From Coccinella septempunctata (Eukaryota; Arthropoda; Insecta; Coleoptera; Coccinellidae): 64,000 nt of DNA. This document shows positions 23,583 through 35,500 of the stretch, in pieces. A program made the position numbers and the translations under genes. Numbering within the stretch: position 1 is the stretch's first letter; each line of letters opens with the position of its first letter. The notes beneath the pieces are model-generated. The model was given only the letters and a program-made list of their open reading frames with translations, made no database searches and was not told the DNA's origin. The stretch spans positions 2,542,824 to 2,606,823 of the forward strand of contig NC_058194.1 in assembly GCF_907165205.1 (NCBI RefSeq), read 5' to 3'.

Positions 23583-26483
23583 TCTCAGTATCAAGATACA
23601 GGAAGCGTCAAAGAAAAAAAATCAAATACAATAGTATTCAAAAAATATGTAAGTTATTTTGTGAAGGACTAGTACCACAATTACACATAAAACAAAACAT
23701 TGTTGATCCATTTATTCATGTCAAAAAGAATGAAGGCCGGTCCAAAAATTCTTTCAAGCTATATACAGTAGTCTTCAACAGAGCCCTCTTTATCTCCCTG
23801 TCGAATCTTGTAGCATTTAACCGTTTTATAGTATCCGGTATCGAATTGTACAAAACGGCTCCCCAGTAATCAACAAATTGCTGTGACGATGTTAGACGAT
23901 GAAAGGGTATTTCTAAGGCTGTTCTATTTCTTGTTCCATATGGATGCCTCTGCATATTCCTCGGGAAGTTTCTGATATTAGCATGCACATACTTCAGTGT
24001 GGATGATATGAAAATACTTGGGACAGTCAAGATGCCCCCAGCCCTGAATGCCTCTCTACAACTGTCTCTGGGTCCAAGGCCGAAAAGAGCCCTTATAGCC
24101 CTCTTCTGGAGTAAAAGCACTCTTTGCGCTTCCGATGAACTACCCCAAAAAAGAATGGCGTAGGAGGCCACACTATGGAAGTTGGCAAAATAAGTTAGCC
24201 TGGCCATTTCATATGTTGTGCACATTTTCACCCGTCGAATGGAATACACAGCCACTGACAGTTTTGCTACCAGTCCATCAATGTTGGTCCTCCAGCCTAG
24301 TCCAGATTCCAAATGGACTCCCAAAAACTTAACGGAGGCTCTCTGATCCAATGCATGGGAAAATGTGAGCTGCTGTGTCTTGCTCTCATTCATTTTCAGT
24401 CTATTCGCCTGAAACCACTTTCCGATGTCTTCCAGTAGTTTCTCCGCTTTAGTTCGTATCTCGTCCACACTTTTACCTCTCAGCATAACAGAGGTATCAT
24501 CAGCAAACAGTACAGCTCCATAAAAACTTATATTCCAGATCAGGTCATTAATGAAGATCAAAAAAAGGATTGGGCCAAGCACCGAACCCTGCGGGACACC
24601 TATCTTAATCTTTCGGCTGGTGGACTGCTCATTCAACCAGGTAACCAGTTGTTCTCTCTCAGATAAGTATGAGGCAATTAACTTAAGTGGAATGCCCCTC
24701 ACTCCATAGTAAAACAGCTTCTCAAGCAACGTACCATGATCAACGGTGTCGAAAGCCTTTGAAAGATCAACACACAACAACTCAGCAATGTCATTACCAT
24801 CCCAAGCTGCAGCAGTAAGCTTGAGAACTTCCCATATGGCTGTCACAACCGATCTGCCCCCCCTGTAGCCGTGTTGATGATCGGAGAAAAATTTGTTCTT
24901 TTCAAAAAAATCAACCAATCTCTCCTTGATTGCCATTTCCAGCACCTTAGACAGGACTGGCAAAATTGATATGGGCCTGTAATTTTGTTCTTGATCGGCA
25001 TCACCTCCCTTGTGAACTGGAACTACCTTTGCCCGTTTCAGCACAGCAGGAAACACTCCCTCTTCCATACACTTATTCACAACGAACGACAAAGGATCGG
25101 ATAATTCCCTTTTTATCTTCTTCAATAGTTCCACTGAAAAATCATCCACATCTGTGGCAGATTTTTTTTTCAGATTTCCTATAATTGCTTCAATCTCTTC
25201 TGGTGTGGTAGGACGAAAGTAACACGATTTACTGTTATCTATTTTGACATTTTTCAGGAAATCTTCGGGTCTGATCTCTGATACAGGTATACTTTCAGCA
25301 ACTGTCTCACCCAATTCACAAAAATAGGTATTTAAATTTTCAGCACATAGTGAGGTCTTGGCTGAAGATTTCCGTTTCTTATTTGTTTCTGTCCTAATGA
25401 GGTGCCATATAGCTTTCTGCTTATTCTCTGAGTTTTCTATAAATGAGGCATTTCTCTGCTTTATCGATTCAGCAATTTCTTGGTGAAACAATCTCTTATA
25501 ATTATTGTAAACCCGGTAATCTTCATCACTTTTCGTTGTTGCTGCTCTTACTGCTAACGCATCTAATCTGTTTTTCATCCTTATCTGCACATCAGTGAAA
25601 TAATAATTATTTTTACTCTTTTCCGGTCTGTACCTCACTGGAAAGCATTCATTGTAATCTTTCAGGATAATTTCATAGATCGTGTTGAACATCTCCTCAG
25701 AAGATTTCTCCCTCAAGATATCCAACCACCGATATGACAGAAGCTTTTGTTTATATATCTGCACATTGTGGTCACTTATATCTCTTATTTTAATCTTTTT
25801 CACTTTTTCCTTCTTTATCCGCTTTTCAGTTATCGCCAATAGTTGTGCCCGATGATCCGACATATGCATATTTATTGTTCTCACCTTAATATTGTCCAAG
25901 TCTTTATTTGTGAATACATTAGCTATGCAGGTACTGCTTGTCTTGGTAACCCGTGTTGGCAATGTCGACGTTATAGCCAGCCCATGAGATTTAAGTAGAT
26001 TCAACAAGTCTCTCATATCGTTACTTTCCACTAGGAAATCTATGTTGAAATCTCCTGCCAAGTATACTTCATGAGCAGGGAACCTCTCAGCCACCTCGGA
26101 CAACATCTTGTCAACAACGTTCACAAACAGATCAAAATCGCCAGTCGGAGGTCTATATAATGCAATTACTACCAATTTTCGCTTGTTCAGTTCGACCGCC
26201 GAAATCTCAATGTGCTTCTCAATAGTGGAGGAAAGAAGCTCCGACAGATTCCTATATTTTAATCCGTCCTTTACAAGAATCATTGTTCCACCATGAATAG
26301 AATTTTCTCTACAAAGAGACGAGGCTACTCGATAGTTCTGCATATTCAGAACGTCCATATGCCCTTTTCGAAGCCAGTGCTCCGTTAGGCAGACAACATC
26401 AGGATTTAACTCAGCCATGTAAGAATTGAATTGGTCAACTTTTTTCGATATACTTTGTATATTCATATTCATGATTGTTAGGT
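23553..26483 (-). mobile_element. CR1/Jockey-group non-LTR retrotransposon, copy 1
   Basis: A 2931-bp insertion on the minus strand. Read in its own direction it starts about 11 bp before an ATG at 26472, runs through one long ORF to 23716, has a ~160-bp 3' UTR and ends in an (ATT)n tract at 23553-23582. It lacks a 5' UTR and any first ORF, so it is 5'-truncated relative to a typical two-ORF element while keeping essentially the whole second ORF. A 3' simple-repeat tail in place of poly(A) fits CR1-, L2- or I-like elements. I cannot fix the clade from sequence alone. Confidence 0.88.
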
Positions 26484-26583
26484 TGTTAGGTTTGGTTGAA
26501 TCAAAAAGTAAGTATAATACACTCCATATCCTAAGACAGTAGTAGGACACCCTGATTTGTATGCGGAGGAGCAAATAGGTCAT
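23716..26583 (-). CDS. Endonuclease-reverse transcriptase ORF2 of CR1/Jockey-type element (copy 1)
   Basis: A 955-codon frame. The first 37 codons are read from antisense satellite; the element's own ATG is at 26472, giving 918 residues (MNMNIQS start). The endonuclease domain spans about residues 38-250: N41, E68 in LTEHW, ALYRPP 141-146, GDFNID 177-182, SDH 242-244. The box usually ending I-D reads TCIANVF (A221), a possible loss of a catalytic-site aspartate. The RT domain spans about 500-760: RPISILP 536-542, HQHGYRGG 569-576, motif A VDLSKAFDTVDH 605-616, GVPQGSVLGP 662-671 and FADD 693-696. The C-terminal region contains LLLQKRAIRALFG. It nicks target DNA and primes reverse transcription from it. 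No stops or frameshifts. It differs from the copy at 46061 at residues 117, 704 and 954. Confidence 0.88.
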   Translation of the reverse strand: MTYLLLRIQIRVSYYCLRIWSVLYLLFDSTKPNNLTIMNMNIQSISKKVDQFNSYMAELNPDVVCLTEHWLRKGHMDVLNMQNYRVASSLCRENSIHGGTMILVKDGLKYRNLSELLSSTIEKHIEISAVELNKRKLVVIALYRPPTGDFDLFVNVVDKMLSEVAERFPAHEVYLAGDFNIDFLVESNDMRDLLNLLKSHGLAITSTLPTRVTKTSSTCIANVFTNKDLDNIKVRTINMHMSDHRAQLLAITEKRIKKEKVKKIKIRDISDHNVQIYKQKLLSYRWLDILREKSSEEMFNTIYEIILKDYNECFPVRYRPEKSKNNYYFTDVQIRMKNRLDALAVRAATTKSDEDYRVYNNYKRLFHQEIAESIKQRNASFIENSENKQKAIWHLIRTETNKKRKSSAKTSLCAENLNTYFCELGETVAESIPVSEIRPEDFLKNVKIDNSKSCYFRPTTPEEIEAIIGNLKKKSATDVDDFSVELLKKIKRELSDPLSFVVNKCMEEGVFPAVLKRAKVVPVHKGGDADQEQNYRPISILPVLSKVLEMAIKERLVDFFEKNKFFSDHQHGYRGGRSVVTAIWEVLKLTAAAWDGNDIAELLCVDLSKAFDTVDHGTLLEKLFYYGVRGIPLKLIASYLSEREQLVTWLNEQSTSRKIKIGVPQGSVLGPILFLIFINDLIWNISFYGAVLFADDTSVMLRGKSVDEIRTKAEKLLEDIGKWFQANRLKMNESKTQQLTFSHALDQRASVKFLGVHLESGLGWRTNIDGLVAKLSVAVYSIRRVKMCTTYEMARLTYFANFHSVASYAILFWGSSSEAQRVLLLQKRAIRALFGLGPRDSCREAFRAGGILTVPSIFISSTLKYVHANIRNFPRNMQRHPYGTRNRTALEIPFHRLTSSQQFVDYWGAVLYNSIPDTIKRLNATRFDREIKRALLKTTVYSLKEFLDRPSFFLT

Positions 26584-29500
26584 TTTAGGGGGTCTAAGCC
26601 CTTGCTCATTTTTGACCCAAAAAAATCGAGATTCTCGATATTTAGTTGTTGAGCTGGAATGGAAGCCTGATCAATGCTGATTACGAAACCGGAAATCCCA
26701 ATTGGATCAGAGGAATATAACAAGAGATATTGCAGATTGAAATTTGCAACTTTTGAAAAATGTCATTTTCAAGATGAAAATCTGAACGGAGAGAGATAGG
26801 CTTTCAGGAATACTTGCTATAGGTTCAGCATATTCGAAAACCTATATTTTCATGATGAACTTTCAAATATCGGACGTTGTTTGAAGAAAAATCGAATTTA
26901 TTGTTTTTCCATTTTTCATTTTCCAGTTCAATTTGAACTGCTCTCTGGAGTGCAATTCTCTATTGAATCATCAACTGTTTAGTTTGGTGGAATCAACAAA
27001 GTAAGTATCATACACTCCATATCCTAAGACAGTAGTTGAACTTCCTGATTTTCAGGCAGAAGAGCAAATAGGTCATTTTGGGGGGGTCTAACCCCTAGCT
27101 CATTTTTGACCCAAAAAATCGAGATTTTCGATATTTAGTTTTTGTGCTGAAATGGAAGCCTTATCAATGCTGATTACGAAACCGGAAATCCCAATCGGAT
27201 CAGACGAATATAACAAGAGATATTGCAGATTGAAATTTTCAACTTTTGAAAAATGACATTTCCGAAATGAAAATCTGAACGGTGAGAGATAGGCTTTCGA
27301 GAATGCTCGCAATGGATTCAGCTTATTTGAAAACCTATATTTTCATGATGAACTTTCAAATATCTGACTTTGTTTGAAAAAAAATCGAATTTATTTTTTT
27401 TCCATTTTTCATTTTCCAGTTCACTTTGAACTGCTACTGGAGTGCAATTCTCTATTGAATCATCAACTGTTAGGTTTGGTTGAATCAAAAAAGTAAGTAC
27501 TATACACTCCATATCCTAAGACAGTAGTAGGACACCCTGATATTTATGCAGAGGAGCAAATAGGTCATTTTAGGGGGCTCTAAGCCCTTGCTCATTTTTG
27601 ACCCAAAAAATCGAGATTTTCGATATTTAGTTTCTGAGCTGGAATGGAAGCCTAATCAATGCTGATTACGAAACCGGAAATCCCAATTGGATCAGACGAA
27701 TATAACAAGAGATATTGCAGATTGAAATTTTCAACTTTTGAAAAATGACATTTCCGAAATGAAAATCTGAACGGTGAGAGATAGGCTTTTGGGAATGCTC
27801 GCAATGGATTTAGCTTATTTGAAGACCTATATTTTCATATCAAACTTTCAAATATCTGGCTTCGTTTAAAAAAAAATCGAATCTATTGTTTTTCCATTTT
27901 TTATTTTCCAGTTCACTTTGAACTGCTCTCTGGAGTGCAATTCTCTATCAAATCATCAACTGTTAGGTTTGGTTGAATCAAAAAAGTAAGTATTATACAC
28001 TCTATATCCTAAAACAGTAGTAGGACACCCTGATTTGTATGCAGAGGAGCAAATAGGTCATTTTAGGGGGGTCTAAGCCCTTGCTCATTTTTGACCCAAA
28101 AAATCGAGATTTTCGATATTTAGTTTCTAAGCTGGAATGGAAGCCTTATCAATGCTGATTACGAAACCGGAAATCCCAATTGGATCAGACGAATATAACA
28201 AGAGATATTGCAGATTGAAATTTGCAACTTTTGAAATATGACATTTCCAAAATGAAAATCTGAACGGTGAGAGATAGGCTTTCGAGAATGCTCGCAATTG
28301 ATTCAGCTTATTTGAAAACCTATATTTTCATGATAAACATTCAAATATCTGAGTTCGTTTGAAAAAAAAATCGAATTTATTGTTTTTCCATTTTTCATTT
28401 ACCAGTTCACTTTGAACTGCTCTCTGGAGTGCAATTCTCTATCAAATCATCAACTGTTAGGTTTGGTTGAATCAAAAAAGTAAGTATTATACACTCTATA
28501 TCCTAAAACAGTAGTAGGACACCCTGATTTGTATGCAGAGGAGCAAATAGGTCATTTTAGGGGGGTCTAAGCCCTTGCTCATTTTTGACCCAAAAAAACG
28601 AGATTTTCGATATTTAGTTGTTGAGCTGGAATGGAAGCCTGATCAATGCTGATAATCCAATTGGATCAGACGAATATAACAAGAGATATTGCAGATTGAA
28701 ATTTGCAACTTTTGAAAAATGACATTTCCAAAATGAAAATCTGAACGGTGAGAGATAGGCTTTTGGGAATGCTCGCAATGGATTCAGCTTATTTGAAAAC
28801 CTATATTTTCATGATAAACATTCAAATATCTGAGTTCGTTAAAAAAAAAATCGAATTTATTATTTTTCCATTTTTCATTTTCCAGTTCACATTGAACTGC
28901 TCTCTGGAGTGCAATTCTCTATTGAATCATCAACTGTTAGGTTTGGTTGAATCAAAAAAGTAAGTACTATACACTCCATATCCTAAGACAGTAGTAGGAC
29001 ACCCTGATTTTTATGCAGAGGAGCAAATAGGTCATTTTAGGGGGGTCTAAGCCCTTGCTCATTTTTGACCCAAAAAATCGAGATTTTCGATATTTAGTTT
29101 TTGAGCTGGAATGAAAGCCTTATCAATGCTGATTATGAAACCGGAAATCCGAATTTGATCAAACGAATAAAACAAGAGATATTGCAGATTGAAATTTTCA
29201 ACTTTTGGAAAATGACATTTCCAAAATGAAAATCTGAACGGTGAGAAATAGGCTTTCAGGAATACTTGCTATAGATTCAGCATATTCGAAAATCTATATT
29301 TTCATGATGAACCTTCAAATATCCGACGTTGTTTAAAGAAAAATCGAATTTATTGTTTTTCCATTTTTCCTTTTCCAGTTCAATTTGAACTGCTCTCTGG
29401 AGTGCAATTCTCTATTGAACCATCAACTGTTAGGTTTGGTTGAATCAAAAAAGTAAGTACTATACACTCCATATCTTAAGACAGTAGTAGGACACCCTGA

Positions 29501-32500
29501 TTTTTATGCAGAGGAGCAAATAGGTCATTTTAGGGGGGTCTAAGCCCTTGCTCATTTTTGACCCAAAAAATCGAGATTTTCGATATTTAGTTTATGAGCT
29601 GGAATGGAAGCCTGATCAATGCTGATCACGAAACCAGAAATCTAAATTGGATCAGACGAATATAACAAGAGATATTGCAGATTGAAATTTTCAACTTTTG
29701 AAAAATGACATTTCCAAAATGAAAATCTGAACGGTGAGAGATAGGCTTTTGGGAATGCTCGCAATGGATTCAGCTTATTTGAAAACCTATATTTTCATAT
29801 CAAACTTTCAAATATCTGGCTTCGTTAAAAAAAAAAATCGAATCTATTGTTTTTCCATTTTTCATTTTCCAGTTCACTTTGAACTGCTCTCTGGAGTGCA
29901 ATTCTCTATTGAATCATCAACTGTTAGGTTTGGTTGAATCAAAAAAGTAAGTTCTATACACTTCATATCCTAAGACAGTAGTAGGACACCCTGATTTTTA
30001 TGCAGAGGAGCAAATAGGTCAGTTTAGGGGGTCTAAGCCCTTGCTCATTTTTGACCCAAAAAATCGAGATTTTCGATACCTAGTTTTTGAGCTGGAATGA
30101 AAGCCTTATCAATGCTGATTATGAAACCGGAAATCCGAATTGGATCAAACGAATAAAACAAGAGATATTGCAGATTGAAATTTTCAACTTTTGGAAAATG
30201 ACATTTCCAAAATGAAAATCTGAACGGTGAGAAATAGGCTTTTGAGAATACTTGCAATGGATTCAGCTTATTTGAAAACCTATATTTTCATATCAAACAT
30301 TCAAATATCTGAGTTCGTTTGAAAAAAAATCGAATTTATTGTTTTTCCATTTTTCATTTACCAGTTCACTTTGAACTGCTCTCTGGACTGCAATTCTCTA
30401 TTAAATCATCTACTGTTAGGTTCGGTTGAATCAAAAAAGTAAGTATTATACACTCCATATCCTAAAACAGTAGTAGGACACCCTGATTTGTATGCAGAGG
30501 AGCAAATAGGTCATTTTAGGGGGGTCTAAGCCCTTGCTCATTTTTGACCCAAAAAATCGAGATTTTCGATATTTAGTTGTTGAGCTGGAATGGAAGCCTG
30601 ATCAATGCTGATTACGAAACCGGAAATGCCAATTGGATCAGACGAATATAACAAGAGATATTGCAGATTGAAATTTTCAACTTTTGGACAATTACATTTC
30701 CAAAATGAAAATCTGAACGGTGAGAAATAGGCTTTCAGGAATACTTGCTATAGATTCAGCATATTCGAAAATCTATATTTTCATGATGAACCTTCAAATA
30801 TTCGACGTTGTTTAAAGAAAAATCGAATTTATTGTTTTTCCATTTTTCCTTTTCCAGTTCAATTTGAACTGCTCTCTGGAGTGCAATTCTCTATTGAACC
30901 ATCAACTGTTAGGTTTGGTTGAATCAAAAAAGTAAGTACTATACACTCCATATCTTAAGACAGTAGTAGGACACCCTGATTTTTATGCAGAGGAGCAAAT
31001 AGGTCATTTTAGGGGGGTCTAAGCCCTTGCTCATTTTTGACCCAAAAAATCGAGATTTTCGATATTTAGTTTTTGAGCTGGAATGAAAGCCTTATCAATG
31101 CTAATTATGAAACCGGAAATCCGAATTGGATCAAACGAATAAAACAAGAGATATTGCAGATTGAAATTTTCAACTTTTGAAAAATGACATTTCCAAAATG
31201 AAAATCTGAACGGTGAGAGATAGGCTTTTGGGAATGCTCGCAATGGATTCAGCTTATTTGAAAACCTATATTTTCATGATAAACATTCAAATATCTGAGT
31301 TCGTTAAAAAAAAAATCGAATTTATTATTTTTCCATTTTTCATTTTCCAGTTCACATTGAACTGCTCTCTGGAGTGCAATTCTCTATTGAATCATCAACT
31401 GTTAGGTTTGGTTGAATCAAAAAAGTAAGTACTATACACTCCATATCCTAAGACAGTAGTAGGACACCCTGATTTTTATGCAGAGGAGCAAATAGGTCAT
31501 TTTAGGGGGGGTCTAAGCCCTTGCTCATTTTTGACCCAAAAAATCGAGATTTTCGATATTTAGTTTTTGAGCTGGAATGAAAGCCTTATCAATGCTGATT
31601 ATGAAACCGGAAATCCGAATTTGATCAAACGAATAAAACAAGAGATATTGCAGATTGAAATTTTCAACTTTTGGAAAATGACATTTCCAAAATGAAAATC
31701 TGAACGGTGAGAAATAGGCTTTCAGGAATACTTGCTATTTATTCAGCATATTCGAAAATCTATATTTTCATGATGAACCTTCAAATATCCGACGTTGTTT
31801 AAAGAAAAATCGAATTTATTGTTTTTCCATTTTTCCTTTTCCAGTTCAATTTGAACTGCTCTCTGGAGTGCAATTCTCTATTGAACCATCAACTGTTAGG
31901 TTTGGTTGAATCAAAAAAGTAAGTACTATACACTCCATATCTTAAGACAGTAGTAGGACACCCTGATTTTTATGCAGAGGAGCAAATAGGTCATTTTAGG
32001 GGGGTCTAAGCCCTTGCTCATTTTTGACCCAAAAAATCGAGATTTTCGATATTTAGTTTATGAGCTGGAATGGAAGCCTGATCAATGCTGATCACGAAAC
32101 CAGAAATCTAAATTGGATCAGACGAATATAACAAGAGATATTGCAGATTGAAATTTTCAACTTTTGAAAAATGACATTTCCAAAATGAAAATCTGAACGG
32201 TGAGAGATAGGCTTTTGGGAATGCTCGCAATGGATTCAGCTTATTTGAAAACCTATATTTTCATATCAAACTTTCAAATATCTGGCTTCGTTAAAAAAAA
32301 AAATCGAATCTATTGTTTTTCCATTTTTCATTTTCCAGTTCACTTTGAACTGCTCTCTGGAGTGCAATTCTCTATTGAATCATCAACTGTTAGGTTTGGT
32401 TGAATCAAAAAAGTAAGTTCTATACACTCCATATCCTAAGACAGTAGTAGGACACCCTGATTTTTATGCAGAGGAGCAAATAGGTCAGTTTAGGGGGTCT

Positions 32501-35500
32501 AAGCCCTTGCTCATTTTTGACCCAAAAAATCGAGATTTTCGATACCTAGTTTTTGAGCTGGAATGAAAGCCTTATCAATGCTGATTATGAAACCGGAAAT
32601 CCGAATTGGATCAAACGAATAAAACAAGAGATATTGCAGATTGAAATTTTCAACTTTTGGAAAATGACATTTCCAAAATGAAAATCTGAACGGTGAGAAA
32701 TAGGCTTTTGAGAATACTTGCAATGGATTCAGCTTATTTGAAAACCTATATTTTCATATCAAACATCCAAATATCTGAGTTCGTTTGAAAAAAAATCGAA
32801 TTTATTGTTTTTCCATTTTTCATTTTCCAGTTCACTTTGAACTGCTCTCTGGAGTGCAATTCTCTATTGAATCATCAACTGTTAGGTTTGGTTGAATCAA
32901 AAAAGTAAGTTCTATACACTCCATATCCTGAGACAGTAGTAGGACACCCTGATTTTTATGCAGAGGAGCAAATAGGTCATTTTAGGGGGGTCTAAGCCCT
33001 TGCTCATTTTTGACCCAAAAAATCGAGATTTTCGATATTTAGTTTTTGAGCTGGAATGAAAGCCTTATCAATGCTTATTATGAAACCGGAAATCCGAATT
33101 GGATCAAACGAATAAAACAAGAGATATTGCAGATTGAAATTTTCAACTTTTGAAAAATGACATTTCCAAAATGAAAATCTGAACGGTGAGAGATAGGCTT
33201 TTGGGAATGCTCGCAATGGATTCAGCTTATTTGAAAACCTATATTTTCATGATAAACATTCAAATATCTGAGTTCGTTAAAAAAAAAATCGAATTTATTA
33301 TTTTTCCATTTTTCATTTTCCAGTTCACATTGAACTGCTCTCTGGAGTGCAATTCTCTATTGAATCATCAACTGTTAGGTTTGGTTGAATCAAAAAAGTA
33401 AGTTCTATACACTCCATATCCTAAGTAATATTATACACTCAATATCCTAAAACAGTAGTAGGACACCCTGATTTTTATGCAGAGGAGCAAATAGGTCAGT
33501 TTAGGGGGTCTAAGCCCTTGCTCATTTTTGACCCAAAAAATCGAGATTTTCGATACCTAGTTTTTGAGCTGGAATGAAAGCCTTATCAATGCTGATTATG
33601 AAACCGGAAATCCGAATTGGATCAAACGAATAAAACAAGAGATATTGCAGATTGAAATTTTCAACTTTTGGAAAATTACATTTCCAAAATGAAAATCTGA
33701 ACGGTGAGAGATAGGCTTTTGGGAATGCTCGCAATGGATTCAGCTTATTTGAAAACTTATATTTTCATATCAAACTTTCAAATATCTGGCTTCGTTAAAA
33801 AAAAATCGAATCTATTGTTTTTCCATTTTTCATTTTCCAGTTCACTTTGAACTGCTCTCTGGAGTGCAATTCTCTATTGAATCATCAACTGTTAGGTTTG
33901 GTTGAATCAAAAAAGTAAGTTCTATACACTCCATATCCTGAGACAGTAGTAGGACACCCTGATTTTTATGCAGAGGAGCAAATAGGTCATTTTAGGGAGG
34001 TCTAAGCCCTTGCTCATTTTTGACCCAAAAAATCGAGATTTTCGATATTTAGTTTTTGAGCTGGAATGAAAGCCTTATCAATGCTAATTATGAAACCGGA
34101 AATCCGAATTGGATCAAACGAATAAAACAAGAGATATTGCAGATTGAAATTTTCAACTTTTGGAAAATGACATTTCCAAAATGAAAATCTGAACGGTGAG
34201 AAATAGGCTTTTGAAAATACTTGCAATGGATTCAGCTTATTTGAAAACCCATATTTTCATATCAAACATTCAAATATCTGAGTTCGTTTAAAAAAAAATC
34301 GAATCTATTGTTTTTCCATTTTTCATTTTCCAGTTCACTTTGAACTGCTCTCTGGAGTGCAATTCTCTATTGAATCATCAACTGTTAGGTTTGTTTGAAT
34401 CAAAAAGTAAGTATTATACACTCCATATTCTAAGACAGTAGTAGGACACCCTGATTTGTATGCGGAGGAGCGAATAGGTCATTTTAGGGGGTCTAAGCCC
34501 TTGCTCATTTTTGACCCAAAAAAATCGGGATTTTCGATATTTAGTTGTTGAGCTGCAATGGAAGCCTGATCAATGCTGATTACGAAACCGGAAATCCCAA
34601 TTGGATCAGAGGAATATAACAAGAGATATTGCAGATTGAAATTTGCAACTTTTGAAAAATGCCCTTTTCAAAATGAAAATCTGAACGGAGAGAGATAGGC
34701 TTTCAGGAATACTTGCTATAGGTTCAGCATATTCGAAAACTTATATTTTCATGATGAACTTTCAAATATCGGACGTTCTTTGAAGAAAAATCGAATTTAT
34801 TGTTTTTCCATTTTTCATTTTCCAGTTCAATTTGAACTGCTCTCTGGAGTGCAATTCTCTATTGAATCATCAACTGTTTAGTTTGGTGGAATCAACAAAG
34901 TAAGTTTCATACACTCCATATCCTAAGACAGTAGTTGAACTTCCTGATTTTCAGGCAGAAGAGCAAATAGGTCATTTTAGGGGGGTCTAAGCCCTTGCTC
35001 ATTTTTGACCCAAAAAATCGAGATTTTCGATATTTAGTTGTTGAGCTGGGATGGAAGCCTCGTCAATGCTGATTTCGAAACCGGAAATCCCAATTGGATC
35101 AAACGAATAAAACAAGAGATATTGCAGATTGAAATTTGCAACTTTTGAAAAATGACATTTCCAAAATGAAAATCTGAACAGTGAGAGATAGGCTTTCAGG
35201 AATACTTGCTATAGGTTCAGCATATTTGAAAACCTATATTTTCATGATAAACTTTCAAATATCTGACTTTGTTCAAAAAAAAAATCGAATTTATTTTTCT
35301 TCCATTTTTCATTTTCCAGTTCACTTTGAACTGCTCTCTGGAGTGCAATTCTCTATTGAATCATCAACTGTTAGGTTTGGTTGAATCAAAAAAGTGAGTA
35401 CTATACACTCCATATCCTAAGACAGTAGTAGGACACCCTGATTTTTATGCAGAGGAGCAAATAGGTCATTTTAGGGGGTCTAAGCCCTTGCTCATTTTTG

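Larger units (their letters stand above)
14611..28653 (+). repeat. Segmental duplication copy 1 (about 14.0 kb)
   Basis: This block matches 34962-50998. From 14611 to about 19306 the offset is 20351. From 19307 to 28653 it is 22345, with single-base wobble at homopolymers. Both retroelement insertions, their target sites and the inverted satellite block are shared. The right breakpoint is sharp at GCTGAT (28653), after which this copy jumps to AATCCAATTGG. Copy 2 instead continues TATGAAACCGG. Near 14790-14930 the two copies differ more than elsewhere. Confidence 0.9.

Noticed and set aside
24135..26296. Plus-strand frames of 62-72 codons within the CR1/Jockey insertion and its duplicate
   Set aside because: They are antisense shadows of the 955-codon ORF.
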